From Medicago truncatula (taxonomy: Eukaryota > Streptophyta > Magnoliopsida > Fabales > Fabaceae): a stretch of DNA of 64,000 nucleotides. Under the pieces are notes generated by a model that saw only the letters and a list, made by a program, of their open reading frames with translations, ran no database searches and was not told where the DNA came from. Position numbers and translations under genes: made by a program. Location: assembly GCF_003473485.1 (NCBI RefSeq), contig NC_053046.1, positions 41,749,832-41,813,831 of the forward strand. Direction: 5' to 3'. Below are positions 46,274 through 56,718 of this stretch, piece after piece (positions within the stretch are counted from its first letter, which is position 1; the number at the start of each line of letters is the position of its first letter).

Positions 46274-46845
46274 TTAATTGAACCAATTAGGAGTTTGATT
46301 AGGCCATTGAAACTGCTCCATGCTGCTACTTTGTGGAGGCAAAAGGTTGAAGTTTGATCCAGCTTCATATTGTTGATTTTGGAGCTTATGACAAGCAATC
46401 TGAGTTTGGATTTTGGCCAGCTCAGCTTCTGTATCATGAATTTGTTGATACAATTTAGAGATAATCCCAACACATCCATAAACTGGATTTTGAATCCTAC
46501 ATTGTGCTTCTAAATATAGAGTATTTGCAGCTTGTTCTCTTACATAGTGAGGTAATTGCTGCACCAATAAAAATACTATATAAGAAAAAACATATATTTT
46601 TTTACAACTTTGATATTCTTTCCATATGTTATAATTATATTACATAATATAGATACTAGATACTATATATCAATACATTATTAAAAGTATACCTGAAGCA
46701 TTTTTCCAACATTGCCACCACCATAGATTTTGTGGACAGAAGCAAATCTTTGAGGATTATTGGCTGGAAAATATGGAGAGAAAATGCAATCAGAAGGGCA
46801 CCTTCTTCTTTGACTCTTGCAAGCAGCACACCTACCATAAATCAT
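46274..46845 (-). CDS. LOB-domain (LBD/ASL) transcription factor, LBD23/24-like
   Basis: Two exons on the minus strand, 46845-46693 and 46558-46274, giving 145 aa with a phase-0 junction (KMLQ|QLPHYV). The LOB domain begins almost at the start: zinc-finger-like CAACKSQRRRCPSDC (Cx2Cx6Cx3C), then FSPYFPANNPQRFASVHKIY (GAS block) and CRIQNPVYGCVGIISKLYQQ with the Leu-spaced coiled coil. Family members are plant-specific DNA-binding proteins that act in lateral organ boundaries and root development; close relatives LBD23/24 are little studied. The short tail (SSSMEQFQWPNQTPNWFN) lacks a known motif. Met at 46845 is preferred because family members start just before the first Cys pair; an upstream in-frame Met (46884) would add 13 residues. 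Confidence 0.92.
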
Positions 46846-47209
46846 GATGTCAAAATCAAATCCAAATACAAAATCTGACAACAAAGAAAGAATTTTTGTT
46901 TTCTAAATTTGTGCTCTTGGTAATCTTGCACAAAATCTGATGAATAATGTGCCAAGAGAATAGTATTTGTATTGTAGATACTAGGTTTATTAAGGAAATC
47001 CTAACGGCTATATTGCAATGCTAAGAAGGAAAGTTTTGTACATTAAAATTGTGAAATTCATAGAGGGCATGGATCAAGGCAATATGCATGATTTCGGTAT
47101 TAGAAATTAGAACTAGAAAAGGAAGTAAATAAATACCTGCGTTGACATCATATTTTGTTCTCCTTCTAACAATTATAAATTTAAGAAAAGAGATGTAGTT
47201 AAAAGAGAA

Positions 47210-47397
47210 GGGTCATGTTAAACGGTGCCCTCATGACACTGGTTAAACATACAAAAAAAAGGAAATTCTTACCATAAAAGGAAGTTTTGTTGATTTATTA
47301 TGGATTAATTAAACAATTTTCAATGCAATAATTAACATATAATTTCCCTTTTTATTATCCTTAACCAGTGTCCCGGGAGCACCGGTTAGCATTTCCC
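47210..47397. mobile_element. MULE-type MITE (family CTAACCGGTG), copy 2
   Basis: 188 bp, left GGGTCATGTTAAACGGTG, right CACCGGTTAGCATTTCCC. It is flanked by AAAAGAGAA (47201-47209) and AAAAGGGAA (47398-47406), eight of nine matching. It lies ~365 bp upstream of the LBD gene start. Confidence 0.85.
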
Positions 47398-47469
47398 AAA
47401 AGGGAAATATGATTGTATGAAAAATTGGAAATAAAAAAGAGATAAAAATATTGAGTGTCCATTTATAGT

Positions 47470-48140
47470 TAAAAGATGGAAGTGCTTTTTTAAAATTTTG
47501 ATTATGTTACTCCGGTAGATAACTATTGGAAGTGTATTTTTAAAAGGTTTTTATACGTGTTTAATCTCTGCAAATATGAGTCATTTAAAAAATGGTCCAT
47601 GTATTCCTTAATCCTGGCATTTTACTCCGGTAGATATATGAACACTTTCCTGACATTTGTCTGAGGGATCGTGATATGAGTTATACAGAGGACCGCCCAC
47701 GTGCTACTCAGTACATGTTAAGACAGGGTCATGCTATACAACAATCTTACATGGTGGCGTTGGATCGTCTTGAGGTTGATGACATCAATTTATGTACATA
47801 CGATAGTCATCGAGAGAGTCTTCTGGTGGAGGACATCATTTGGTTTTCAGACTAAATAATGTGTGGCATGTCATGTTATTGTCCACACTTGCCAGAGCGC
47901 GTGTTGAGGCAATTTGGATATGTTCATAACATTCCTAGACATCCTGCTATTGGCGCACCATACACATTGAGTTATCTACCAGAGTAACAAAAGTGGAATT
48001 TTAAAAATACATTTCCAGTAGTTATCTACCGGAGTAAAAAAAATCGAAATTTAAAAAAAAACACTTTCGGGAGTTATCTAGCGGAAGCACAAAATCGAAA
48101 TGTTTAAAAATGAACCTCCGGAAGTGTTATTCAGGACAGT
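47470..48140 (+). mobile_element. MULE-like element with plant mobile domain (PMD) fragment
   Basis: Inverted ends share TTACTCCGGTAGATAACTA and a TTTTTAAAA-type extension (47510-47550 against 47967-48008), with further CCGGAAGTG-type copies outside. Between them, from ~47636, the plus strand reads DRPRATQYMLRQGHAIQQ, VALDRLEVDDI and, in a shifted frame, CPHLPERVLRQFGYVHNIPR, the C-terminal part of the plant mobile domain. A stop and a shift split it. The outer limits are approximate and no target duplication was fixed. Confidence 0.65.
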
Positions 48141-48239
48141 TTTGTAATTTGGGGGGGGGGGCATGAAGAGATATGGGGGCCTAAAAAGAAACCTCCGACA
48201 ATAAAGGCTAATTTTTTTTTTTTAACCTGTGTTTGGGCT

Positions 48240-49028
48240 GAAGTAAACTTCCGTAAAAGTCGGTTGATGGGTATTAACGTGAATCCATCTTGGTTGCATG
48301 AAACGACAAGTATCAATTGCAAATCTAAGTGCCTTGGTGTAAGATTTGAGTTCAAATTCACAACAAAGGCTTTATTGTTTTTATGGGGATTATTGAATAT
48401 AAGGTTAACGTTCAAGGTTAATCTATTTAAAGGTGGCATTGTGAACAAGGACTCTCAACCTTGTGTTATGAATCGCGGTGTTGAGGAAACCGTTCAGCAC
48501 TTGTTTCCAAATGCTATTTTTTCATATCAATCAGTGGCGGAGGCCCATTAGAGCCAAGGTGGGCCATGGCCCACCCCACCAAAAAAAGATCATTTTTTTT
48601 ATAAAGAAAATTATTAAAATATTATTGATTTTTAATTAAAATTACATTGCCACCCACCCTCTTCTCCATCTCAATATGTTTCATCGTCACACTTTTAAGT
48701 CAATTAAAGTGTGTAAATATTTATTTGGAATTTGTAAGGCATACAATTTAATTTTGTTTTATGATCCACTTTGTGCTTAATGCTAATTAAAAAATAAATT
48801 TTGTCTAAATATATAAGTTTATTTTTGTGGTCCAACAAAAAAAATTGGCTCCGCCCCTGCTCTCAATTATGGTATGGTATTTTGACATGATTAGGAAGCT
48901 CTTGTGCTCTAATAAAGCAATTTTGCACTATAATTTGGTGGCTTGTTTGCTTGGTAAAGTTTTATCTTCAAGCTTTCTTCTTATTTGGTTGACATGGGAT
49001 ATGTGGAAATTAAGAATAACGTCGTTTG
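48240..49028 (+). mobile_element. LINE ORF2 fragment (RT end plus zf-RVT), split by a hAT MITE
   Basis: It begins KSRLMGINVNPSWLHE (reverse-transcriptase end) and jumps to LTFKVNLFKGGIVNKDSQPC then GVEETVQHLF (zf-RVT). After the MITE it resumes with WYFDMIRKLL and LLIWLTWDMWKLR. Internal deletion and decay are clear. Confidence 0.75.
48532..48859. mobile_element. hAT-type MITE
   Basis: 328 bp with ends CAGTGGCGGAG and CTCCGCCCCTG, the classic CAG..GGCGGAG hAT terminus. The 8-bp flanks match at six positions, ATATCAAT (48524-48531) and CTCTCAAT (48860-48867). It is inserted in the zf-RVT part of a LINE fragment. No transposase. Confidence 0.82.
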
Positions 49029-49321
49029 TGGTAACCTTGATGTGAAACTCAGTCTTTAATTGAGAGCTTAAGTTGCTTTCTTGGGGTACTTAGGTTTGAT
49101 GATGGTATTTGATTTTCTTGTATTAGATTTATTATCCCTGTTTCGGTTGGGTTTGAGGGTAATTTTTATTTTAGTGGCAGGTTGTATAATTTTCCCCTTC
49201 TACAAGGCACACCCTTTTGGCCACGTTTATTTTTTTCTCAACTCTCTAATTTTCCCCTTCGACAAGTCACATGTGTTTCGCGACATTTATTTATTTAAAT
49301 AACAAAATATAATAGTTCCTC

Positions 49322-49358
49322 TAAGCCCTAAAACCCTCCCTCGAACCCTAAAACCCTT
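49322..49358 (+). promoter_or_regulatory. Telo-box-like repeats upstream of the prohibitin-like gene
   Basis: Three CCCTAAAACCC-type motifs in the 45 bp before the ATG. AAACCCTA telo-boxes are common near the start of plant genes for translation and mitochondrial biogenesis. The paralogue keeps them at 53285-53325. Confidence 0.45.
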
Positions 49359-49366
49359 TCTTGAGA

Positions 49367-49912
49367 ATGGTAAGCAGCCAAGCAAAAGCATCCAACCTCT
49401 TCAAGAAAGCACGCTTTGTCTCGGGTTTCGGCGCTGCCGTAACTATCGGGCACTCCTCATTCTACATTGTGAAGAGTGGCGAACGCGCCGTCCTCGTCGA
49501 CCGATTCCACGGCACTCTTCCCAGATCCGTCGGCAAAGGAATTCATTTCAAGATCCCATGGGTTCAAAAGCCCTACATCTTCGACCTCCGCCCTCGTACT
49601 CACAGGCTCTCAGCCATCTCCGCTACCGATGATCATGAGCCGGTGAATCTCACTCTCCGTGTTATCTCTCGTCCCGAGGTTCAACGTCTTCCTACTATTG
49701 TTCAGAATCTTGGTCTTGAATATGACAAGATTCTTAATTTTATTGCTAATGAGGTTCTCGAATCTATTGTTGCTAAATCGAGTCTTTTAATGCTTTTTAG
49801 AAGTCATTCTTGGTTTTCTGAACGTGTTAAGGATGCTTTTGTTGGACGTGCTAAGGATTTAAATATTCTTATTGACGAGATTGATATTACTCATTTCTCT
49901 AACCCTAGGTAA
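49367..49912 (+). CDS. Prohibitin-like protein, C-terminally short
   Basis: 181 aa in one frame. The N-terminal hydrophobic segment (GFGAAVTIGHSSFYIV) and the SPFH/PHB core are prohibitin-like: GERAVLVDRFHGTLPRSVGK, HFKIPWVQKPYIFDLRPRTH, VNLTLRVISRPEVQRLPTIV, LGLEYDKILNFIANEVLESI and LNILIDEIDITHFS. Plant prohibitins (~280 aa) form ring complexes in the mitochondrial inner membrane. Here the frame stops right after the core, so the C-terminal coiled coil needed for ring assembly is missing. A GTAAAT donor at the same spot (CCTAG|GTAAAT) allows splicing, but the next shared block (51561) gives an immediate stop. It is either a truncated paralogue or an early pseudogene. Confidence 0.7.
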   Translation: MVSSQAKASNLFKKARFVSGFGAAVTIGHSSFYIVKSGERAVLVDRFHGTLPRSVGKGIHFKIPWVQKPYIFDLRPRTHRLSAISATDDHEPVNLTLRVISRPEVQRLPTIVQNLGLEYDKILNFIANEVLESIVAKSSLLMLFRSHSWFSERVKDAFVGRAKDLNILIDEIDITHFSNPR

Positions 49913-49959
49913 ATATTTATTTATTTGTCTATTATCATTCTAGTCAAGAGTTTAATTTA

Positions 49960-51457
49960 GAGCAAATAGTCACTTTGGTCCTCACTCTGCACCTCGCGTC
50001 CCTGACTCAGGATTAAATACAAACTTCCCTTATCACTTTAGTCTCTGACGTTAAAAAAATATGTTAGGTGATGATGTGGCGCATATGAGGTGTCACAGGG
50101 ACCAAAGTGAAAGTAGAAAATGGTCACTTGGGTCCCTGAACCAAAAATCAATATTCCCAAATTGAATATCAAATTCCTAAATCCTTAAATCTCAAATCCC
50201 TAAATGTCATATAATTCTCTCTTTTGTTCAAAATTAATCTTTCATTAAACACAACTTAGTGTTAGGTCCCTGACTGTACATACTTACTATCAGTTAGGTC
50301 CCAGACAATGAATTGGCAAATCCATTAACATCTATTACTCTTGATTATTGTTATATTCACATGATAATTCATATCTCTACCCCGTAGGTCTGAGTATACG
50401 GTAATCAAGAGCTCGATATATATTCAAATGATAATTCATTTTTGTTGAATTTCTTTTAACATAATTTCTAACTTAAAATTTGTTCTACTTTGTAGGTACT
50501 AGTGCTACATCTAACATAAGTTGTTTATGTTTCCAAGTTTATTATCAAATTTCTCACTTTAATTTTTTTCTTTCATGAGAAGTTAAAGCAACTAAAGCAT
50601 AAGTCCTTTCATGTAACTTAATAGCATGAATATGATATTTGATATTATTGAATCAACGCCTTTTTGTACAAATCTGAATGTCATATTGTCTATGCACAAT
50701 GTCTTAAATTATGGTAATAATAATCACAACAGGCAACTTCAAGCCTGTATATTTTAGTAAGTGAAGTTATGCATTAGTTATTCAAATCTCTCCACCAAAA
50801 ATTGGATATTGTTGTTGAAAGACACATCAAAAATCAAGCTATGACTTTAAAATACTTACATGGATTATAATATTAAACACACCATTCATAATTCATTTCT
50901 CTATATATGTAATCTTGATGCCATTATATACTAAAGGGAGAAATAGGTAACATAACCACAACATCATGGCACTACTATAAAACTCCAAACCTTAACCCAA
51001 CGTACCATTGCTTCAAGATCAACTTTCAAGCCAAAAAGGTTCCTAATAGTCAGGGACTTTAGTGAAATTTCGTGTTTACTGTCAGGGACCTAACTGATAG
51101 TAAGTATGCACAGTCAGGGACCTAACAGTAGGTTGGTGTTTAATGGAAGATTGATTTTGAACAAAAGAGATAATTAGATGATATTTAGGGATTTAAGATT
51201 TAGGGATTTAGGGATTTGTTATTCAATTTGGGCATATTGATTTTTGGTTCAGGGACCAAAGTAACCATTTTCTACTTTCACTTTGGTCCTTGTGACACCT
51301 CATATGCGCCATATCATCACTTAACAGATTTTTTTAACGTCAGGAATTAAAGTGATAACGGAAGTGCAGAGTCAGGAAAATATCTGTATTTAATCCTGAG
51401 TCAGGGACCTACGTGACAGTGAGCTGCAAAATCAGGGACTAAAGTGACTATTTGCTC
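49960..51457. mobile_element. MULE-type element with ~380-bp inverted ends
   Basis: 1,498 bp, ends GAGCAAATAGTCACTTTGG and CTAAAGTGACTATTTGCTC. It is flanked by a perfect 10-bp duplication GTTTAATTTA (49950-49959, 51458-51467). Both arms carry repeated GGTCCCTGAC-type blocks and the sequence 'gacacctcatatgcgcca' (or its inverse). The ~700-bp centre has no transposase. It is absent from the paralogous unit at 53870, giving an empty-site comparison. Confidence 0.92.
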
Positions 51458-51800
51458 GTTTAATTTATTGACTTCTCTATGCATCTATTTTATAAAAATC
51501 ATTTTTTGAAATATATTGATAATCTATATGACTAACTTGATGTTGCTCTATACATTTCAGAGACTGAATTGGGTGGGTATTTATTTACTCATTCGTAAAT
51601 TGTTTGTTTTAGCAATTTGAGATTGAAACAACAAATATAAGGATGAATTTGATCTTCATAGGTAGCTTACTGCAACAAACTAATTAATTTACTAACTTGT
51701 ATTCTTAAAATAACCGTAACAAGACTGTCAAAATAAAAACCGTAACAAGCTAATTAATTTACTAATAGGTTCTAGATCATTAACTCTAACCAATCATGAA

Positions 51801-52075
51801 GTGGCATTTTCATGTACTCATTCTCTGTATGATCCAATATCAGGTTTTTTGACCAGAAGCTGGTGGCACCAACGGAGGAGGAAAAACTATTTTATGATAA
51901 CTTTGATGACGGAATGCCGAAAGCGTCCGGAAAAATATGAAGCTCTCAAGATGTTTCTTCGTCTTGAGCATAGCCCTGGGACTGACCATAATCCTGCTGC
52001 TCATCTGGACATTGGATACCTCTTGATTTTATGAATATGTACATGGGTCGTAATCCTTCGTGTTGATGGAACGTG
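51801..52075 (+). pseudogene. Paralogous block of unknown origin (copy 1)
   Basis: It matches 54290-54565. Copy 2 reads FFEQKLVAPMEEKDDFMITL followed by CHRIGHNTTVC, which hints at a zinc-knuckle-like Cx2... pattern but is not enough to name it. In copy 1 the frame shifts within the block. It could be a downstream exon of an ancestral gene. Not recognised. Confidence 0.35.
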
Positions 52076-52174
52076 ATCTGATAGTGATAAATTTTTGGTT
52101 GAATCATCTAACTCAACCATAGATGATAGAACTCTTAACAATTATGTTTATGAACTCTTACCGGCAAAGTCTCT

Positions 52175-52622
52175 TAAGAAGTCACATCTAAGGGAGTCAT
52201 GATCCTTATTTTTTTTCTTATTTTTTGAGGAAGTTTCGGAGCAATCTGATCAAGTAGCTCAAAAACTGGATTTTTAACTAAGAACAGTTAGCAATGACCT
52301 AATACATAAGGATGAAAGTTAGGAAGATTAATAATGTCCTTAAAATAATTATCCATGTTACAAACATGTTCATAATTTTTGCTCATACAGTTCGGATTAT
52401 ATAATCCGAACTGTTTTTCCCTTAAAAAATGGTGTTTATGGGATGTTCGAATTCTATAATCTGAAAAATTCAAGTAACACGCCCAATTTTTTGAGGTGAA
52501 AAACTCATTTCTTCACCCTATAACAAAGGAAAAACTCAGTTCGGATTTTAAAATCTGAAAACCTCAAGGCATTTTTGGAGAAAAAAATATGGTGCGTGAG
52601 AAATGGATAGGGTGGAAAAATT
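52175..52622. repeat. Repeat family C (CGGATTATATAATCCG palindromes), copy 1
   Basis: Shares over most of its length motifs with 58480-58967: 'gaagtttcggagcaatc', 'gagttaggaagatta'-type stretches, 'ccatgttacaaacatgtt' and several CGGATTATATAATCCG-type palindromes. A perfect 26-bp palindrome lies at 52389-52414. No ORF. Confidence 0.7.
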
Positions 52623-52635
52623 AATAGTTTAATGT

Positions 52636-53007
52636 TAAGTGTCTTTCTTTTTGGTGGTTAAAGGCAAAATTTAAAATTATTGTTCTTGATTATCATAGGT
52701 GGTGGCTTAATCCTTTAATGTATGTGGGCATATGCTGATTTTGTTTCGTTCCTTGGTTTTGCTCTTGCGGTTTTTGTAACAAAATTATATAATTTTTTTA
52801 TCCTCTTTCTCGATACACCTTGTGCGGTAGAGAGTGAGATTTAGCATTAATATATTTCATTTTACCCTTAAAAAAATTATTTCTTGCATGATTGATGCTG
52901 GAAATATTGATAAGAGGAGTCGCATTCTAACTTCTAATTAGGTTGAGGTGATGAACCCAATTTTTAGTTACATCAGGTCCAAAATAAATGCATCTCCATG
53001 TGCTCAG
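52636..53007 (+). repeat. LINE 3' tail plus adjoining block, copy 1
   Basis: About 370 bp repeated at 55945-56322. The first part reads (in one frame) FDYHRWWLNPLMYVGIC, the end of a plant LINE ORF2, followed by 'cattttaccctta' and A runs. Then comes a shared non-LINE stretch with 'gcatgattgatgctggaaat' and 'atgcatctccatgtgctca'. The shared extra block shows that it was copied as a segment, not by two LINE insertions. Confidence 0.7.
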
Positions 53008-53330
53008 TCTTTAATTGAGAGCATACGTTGCTTTCTTGGGGTACTTAGGTTTGATGGTATTTGATTTGCTTGTACTATTAAATTAGATTTATTATCCCTA
53101 TTTCGGTTGGGTTTGAGGGTAATTTCTTGTTTTAGTAGCAGGTTTTATAATTTTCCTCTTCTACAAGGCACACCCTTTTGGCCACATTTATTTTTTTCTC
53201 AACTCTATAATTTTCCCCTTCGACAAGTCACAGGTGTTTCGCCACATTTATTTATTTAAATAACAAAAAATAAAAACAGTTCCCCTAAACCCTAAAACCC
53301 TCCCTCCAACCCTAAAACCCTTTCTCCAAA

Positions 53331-53860
53331 ATGATAAGCAGCAAAGCAATAGCATCCATCGTCTCCAAGAAAGCTCGCTTGGCTTTGGGTCTCGGCGCCG
53401 CTGCAACTACTGTGTACTCCTCTGTCCTTGTCGACCAATTCCACGGCACTCTTCCAGAATCTGTTGGTGAAGGAACTCATTTCCTGATCCCATGGGTTCA
53501 AAAGCCCTACATCTTGGATGTCCGCGCTCGTACTCACACTCTCTCAGCCATCTTCGCTACCGATGATCATGAGCCGGTGAATCTCACTCTCCGTGTTATC
53601 TCTCGTCCCGATGTTCAATGTCTTCCTACTATTGTTCAGAATCTTGGTCTTGATTCTTGAATATGATAAGATTCTTCATTCTATTGCTAATGAGGTTCTC
53701 GATCCGTTGTTGCTAAATCTAGTCCGTTGATGCTTTTTATAAGTCATTCTTGGTATTCTGATCGAGTTAGAGATGCTTTTGTTCAACGTGCTAAGGATGT
53801 AAATATTCTTATTGACGAGGTTGACATTACTCGTTTCTCTTGTACTGACAACCCTAGATA
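53331..53860 (+). pseudogene. Prohibitin-like pseudogene (second copy)
   Basis: Starts MISSKAIASIVSKKARLALG and keeps LVDQFHGTLPESVGEGTHFL and VNLTLRVISRPDVQCLPTIV. It lacks ~11 residues after VYSS (the GERAV part of the core), and a 7-bp insertion (TTCTTGA) after LGLDS at ~53655 ends the frame at 109 aa. Matching sequence continues in another frame to 53860. The 5' flank and telo-boxes are kept. It is more decayed than the copy at 49367. Confidence 0.85.
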
Positions 53861-54289
53861 AATATTTATTTGTCTATTTGATAATAATCATATTTTTGAA
53901 TATATTGATAATCTATATGACTAACTTGATGTTGCTCTACATTTCAGAGACTGAATTGTTTGGGTATTTATTTATTTTACGGATCCATCTGATTTTAGGG
54001 TTTCAACTTTAGGGACCAATCTGAAAGTGCTAACTAAAGATAACATTTGAACTAAAATTACCCGCAATTTATCATATCAAGATGTTTTGTCAAATTTTTT
54101 TTCATTTCAGTGACCATTTTGTTTGTGCCTCCGTATTTCAGGGACCAATTGAAGTTTCACTAGCTTACTGCAACAACAAACTATTAATTTATTACTAACT
54201 TATATATCTAATTAATTTATTAATAGGCTCGAGATCACTTAATCATTAACTCCAACTGACTAATTAATCTACTTAATCATGAAGTGGCA

Positions 54290-54565
54290 TTTTCATTTTC
54301 ATGTACTCATTCTCCGTATGACCCAACATCAGGCTTTTTGAGCAGAAGCTGGTGGCACCAATGGAGGAGAAAGACGATTTTATGATTACTTTGATGACGG
54401 AATGCCAAAAGAGTCCAGAAATATGTGATGTTCTTAAGACGCTACGTCGTTTTGAGCGTTGCCATCGGATTGGCCATAATACGACTGTTTGTCTGGACAT
54501 TATTGGAGACCTCCCTCTTGATTTTATGAATATGCAATTGGGTCGTAATCCTCCGTATTGATGGA
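54290..54565 (+). pseudogene. Paralogous block of unknown origin (copy 2)
   Basis: Partner of 51801-52075. It has a 69-aa open frame starting MAPMEEKDDFMITLMTECQK and ending FMNMQLGRNPPY. No family recognised. Confidence 0.35.
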
Positions 54566-54694
54566 ACGTCATCCGATAGTGGTAAATTTTGGGTTGAATC
54601 AAACTCAACCATAGAAGTCTTAACAGTTATGTTTATGAACTCTTATAGCATATATATTCCAATGCTTACATTTTGTACGTGGGTTGAAGATAAC

Positions 54695-55269
54695 TCCTCC
54701 TTCCGTCTCAGTTTGATTGTTGCTTCCGGATTGTGGACGGTTCTTAGCGAAATGATTAATTATGTTGATTGCAATGGTAAAATTAGTAGAAATCATTTAC
54801 TAAAAACACATTTTTTATTAATTGTAATTAGTTGAGTAGTTAAGTAACTTAAAATTCAATAAATAAAAGTAGGGTTAATAATGTTTTTCACCCTTGTAAT
54901 ATATGTCATTTTCGCTTTTCGCCCCTATAAAATTTTCGGTTTGATTTGCACCCTCGTAATTTTTTTTTCTTCCGGAAAACACCTCTAATAGGCCATTTTC
55001 AGAATTTTTTCAAGAAATTTTGGTTTTTGAATGACCTATTAAGGGTGTTTTTCGGAAAATAAAAATTTTACGAGGGTGCAAATCAAACCGAAAATTTTAT
55101 AGGGGCGAAAACCGGAAATGACATATATTATAGGGGTGAAAAACACTATTAATCCATAAAAGTATATTGGTGGAAAAATATAATAAATGTTTTATTAATA
55201 TTCTAAAGTGACAACTTTTTTGAGATAGAGAAAAAAATGTTTAAGTGACCATTAAAATTGGACGGAGAA
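54695..55269. mobile_element. Stowaway-like element split by another MITE
   Basis: The left end CTCCTTCCGTCTCAGTTTG and the right end AATTGGACGGAG are the inverted, CTCC.TCCG-type ends of plant Tc1/mariner MITEs. The middle is occupied by the 284-bp element at 54872-55155; without it the host element is ~290 bp. Confidence 0.6.
54872..55155. mobile_element. MULE-type fold-back MITE
   Basis: 284 bp with ~105-bp inverted arms (GGGTTAATAATGTTTTTCACC; inner CGGTTTGATTTGCACCCTCG). It has a perfect 9-bp duplication ATAAAAGTA (54863-54871, 55156-55164). Confidence 0.92.
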
Positions 55270-55299
55270 TAAATAAATAAATAGTCTCTATAAGAGCAA

Positions 55300-55640
55300 C
55301 TGCATTACATATTTTAAATAGTCTATATACCTTTTGGTCCCTATAAAAAAAAAAAAAATCTTCAACATTTTTTAGTTCCCGTAAAAGATTTCTTCAACAT
55401 TTTTAATTGCTATAACAAAATTATGTCAATATTTTTTGTCCTAAAGATGTTAAAGGAAAATAGTTTACAATTTTTTGCCAACATTTTTAGTTACCGTAAA
55501 GAATTTCGGTCAACATTTTATGTCCCTTAAAATGTTAAAGGAAAATATTATATAGACTAAAAATTATGATTTTATTTTGTATGGACTAAAAATAAAACTC
55601 TGGATATTTACAAAGACTCATTTACAGCAAAAAAAAAAAA
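55300..55640. repeat. Decayed MULE-like repeat
   Basis: Repeated 'tcaacatttttagt' and 'ggtccctataaaa' blocks with an opposite 'atggactaaaaataaaact' end. The boundaries are not clear. Confidence 0.35.
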
Positions 55641-55944
55641 AAAACTTAATCAATCCTTTTAAATATATTTTTAAATGTTTTATGTTAAAAAACATGTTGA
55701 CATAGATTTAATGACAATACATGAAAATGTTCTTAATTTTATTGCATCTGCCAAGATCCTAACTCCTAAGCAACAGCCGACTACTATATATAACTTTTTG
55801 TTTGAAGGTGTGTTACTTTTGTTTAGATGTTTTAACCTCAACTTCTTTTTTTTATAGAATTTAAAGTTAGAGAATCGAAATTCACTTTATTCCATTTATT
55901 CAAGTGAAGTGTTCTAAGCCTCTCCGATTTCTATACTTCTAAAT

Positions 55945-56322
55945 AATATTAAGCTTCTTTCTTTTTGATGGTTAAAGACAAAATCTAAAATATTGTTTTT
56001 GACCATCATAGATGGTGGCTTAACCTTTTGTTGTGTGTGGGCATATGTTGATTTTGTTTCACTCCTTGGTTTTGCTCTTGCGGGTTTTGTAACACAATTA
56101 TATAACTTTTTTAACCTCTTCTTCAGTACACCTTATATTGGAGAGAGTGCGATTTAGCAGTAATGTATTTCATTTTACCCTTCTTCAAAAAAAATCTTTC
56201 TTGCATGATTGATGCTGGAAATATTGATGAGAGGAGTCGCATTCTAACTTCTAATTAGGTTGAGGTGATGAACCCAATTTTTAGTTACATCAGGTCCAAA
56301 ATAAATGCATCTCCATGTGCTC
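55945..56322 (+). repeat. LINE 3' tail plus adjoining block, copy 2
   Basis: Partner of 52636-53007. It reads HRWWLNPLLCVGICW-like sequence and carries the same 3' tail and flanking block. Confidence 0.7.
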
Positions 56323-56718
56323 AAAGAATAAAATTTTGATTGACAATTTTATTTTATTTTTGCAAGCAGTAACGACAACAAAATATTTTAATTCTTCTTT
56401 TTTTTTTTGACAAAAATATTTTAATTCTTCTTTTTGAAAGCATTTTAGTCGTGTTAATTAAGACAGTGCTATCCTACGTCAAACAGTCTTACTCGGTTAC
56501 TCCTATATTTCATTAATGTATATATGATTTTTTTTTTAATTAAAAAGTAGTTCTAGAAAGCAAAATGGGACAATGTGAACACAGAGAGAAATCGTCAACC
56601 AAATAAGTTAGCCCAACACGTTTTGAATTAATAAATCATTTGACTATGTTATACCCTTTTATTAGAGGCAAAATGTGCTTAAATATAGGGATGGAGGAAG
56701 TAAAAAACAATTCATCAT

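Larger units (their letters stand above)
49030..54620. repeat. Tandem segmental duplication around a prohibitin-like gene
   Basis: The unit at ~49030-52150 is repeated at ~53010-54620. Promoter, first exon, the 'gagactgaattg' stretch (51561, 53948) and the 'agcagaagctggtggcacca' block (51855, 54341) occur in the same order in both. The first unit is longer chiefly because of a 1.5-kb MULE (49960-51457). Confidence 0.88.
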
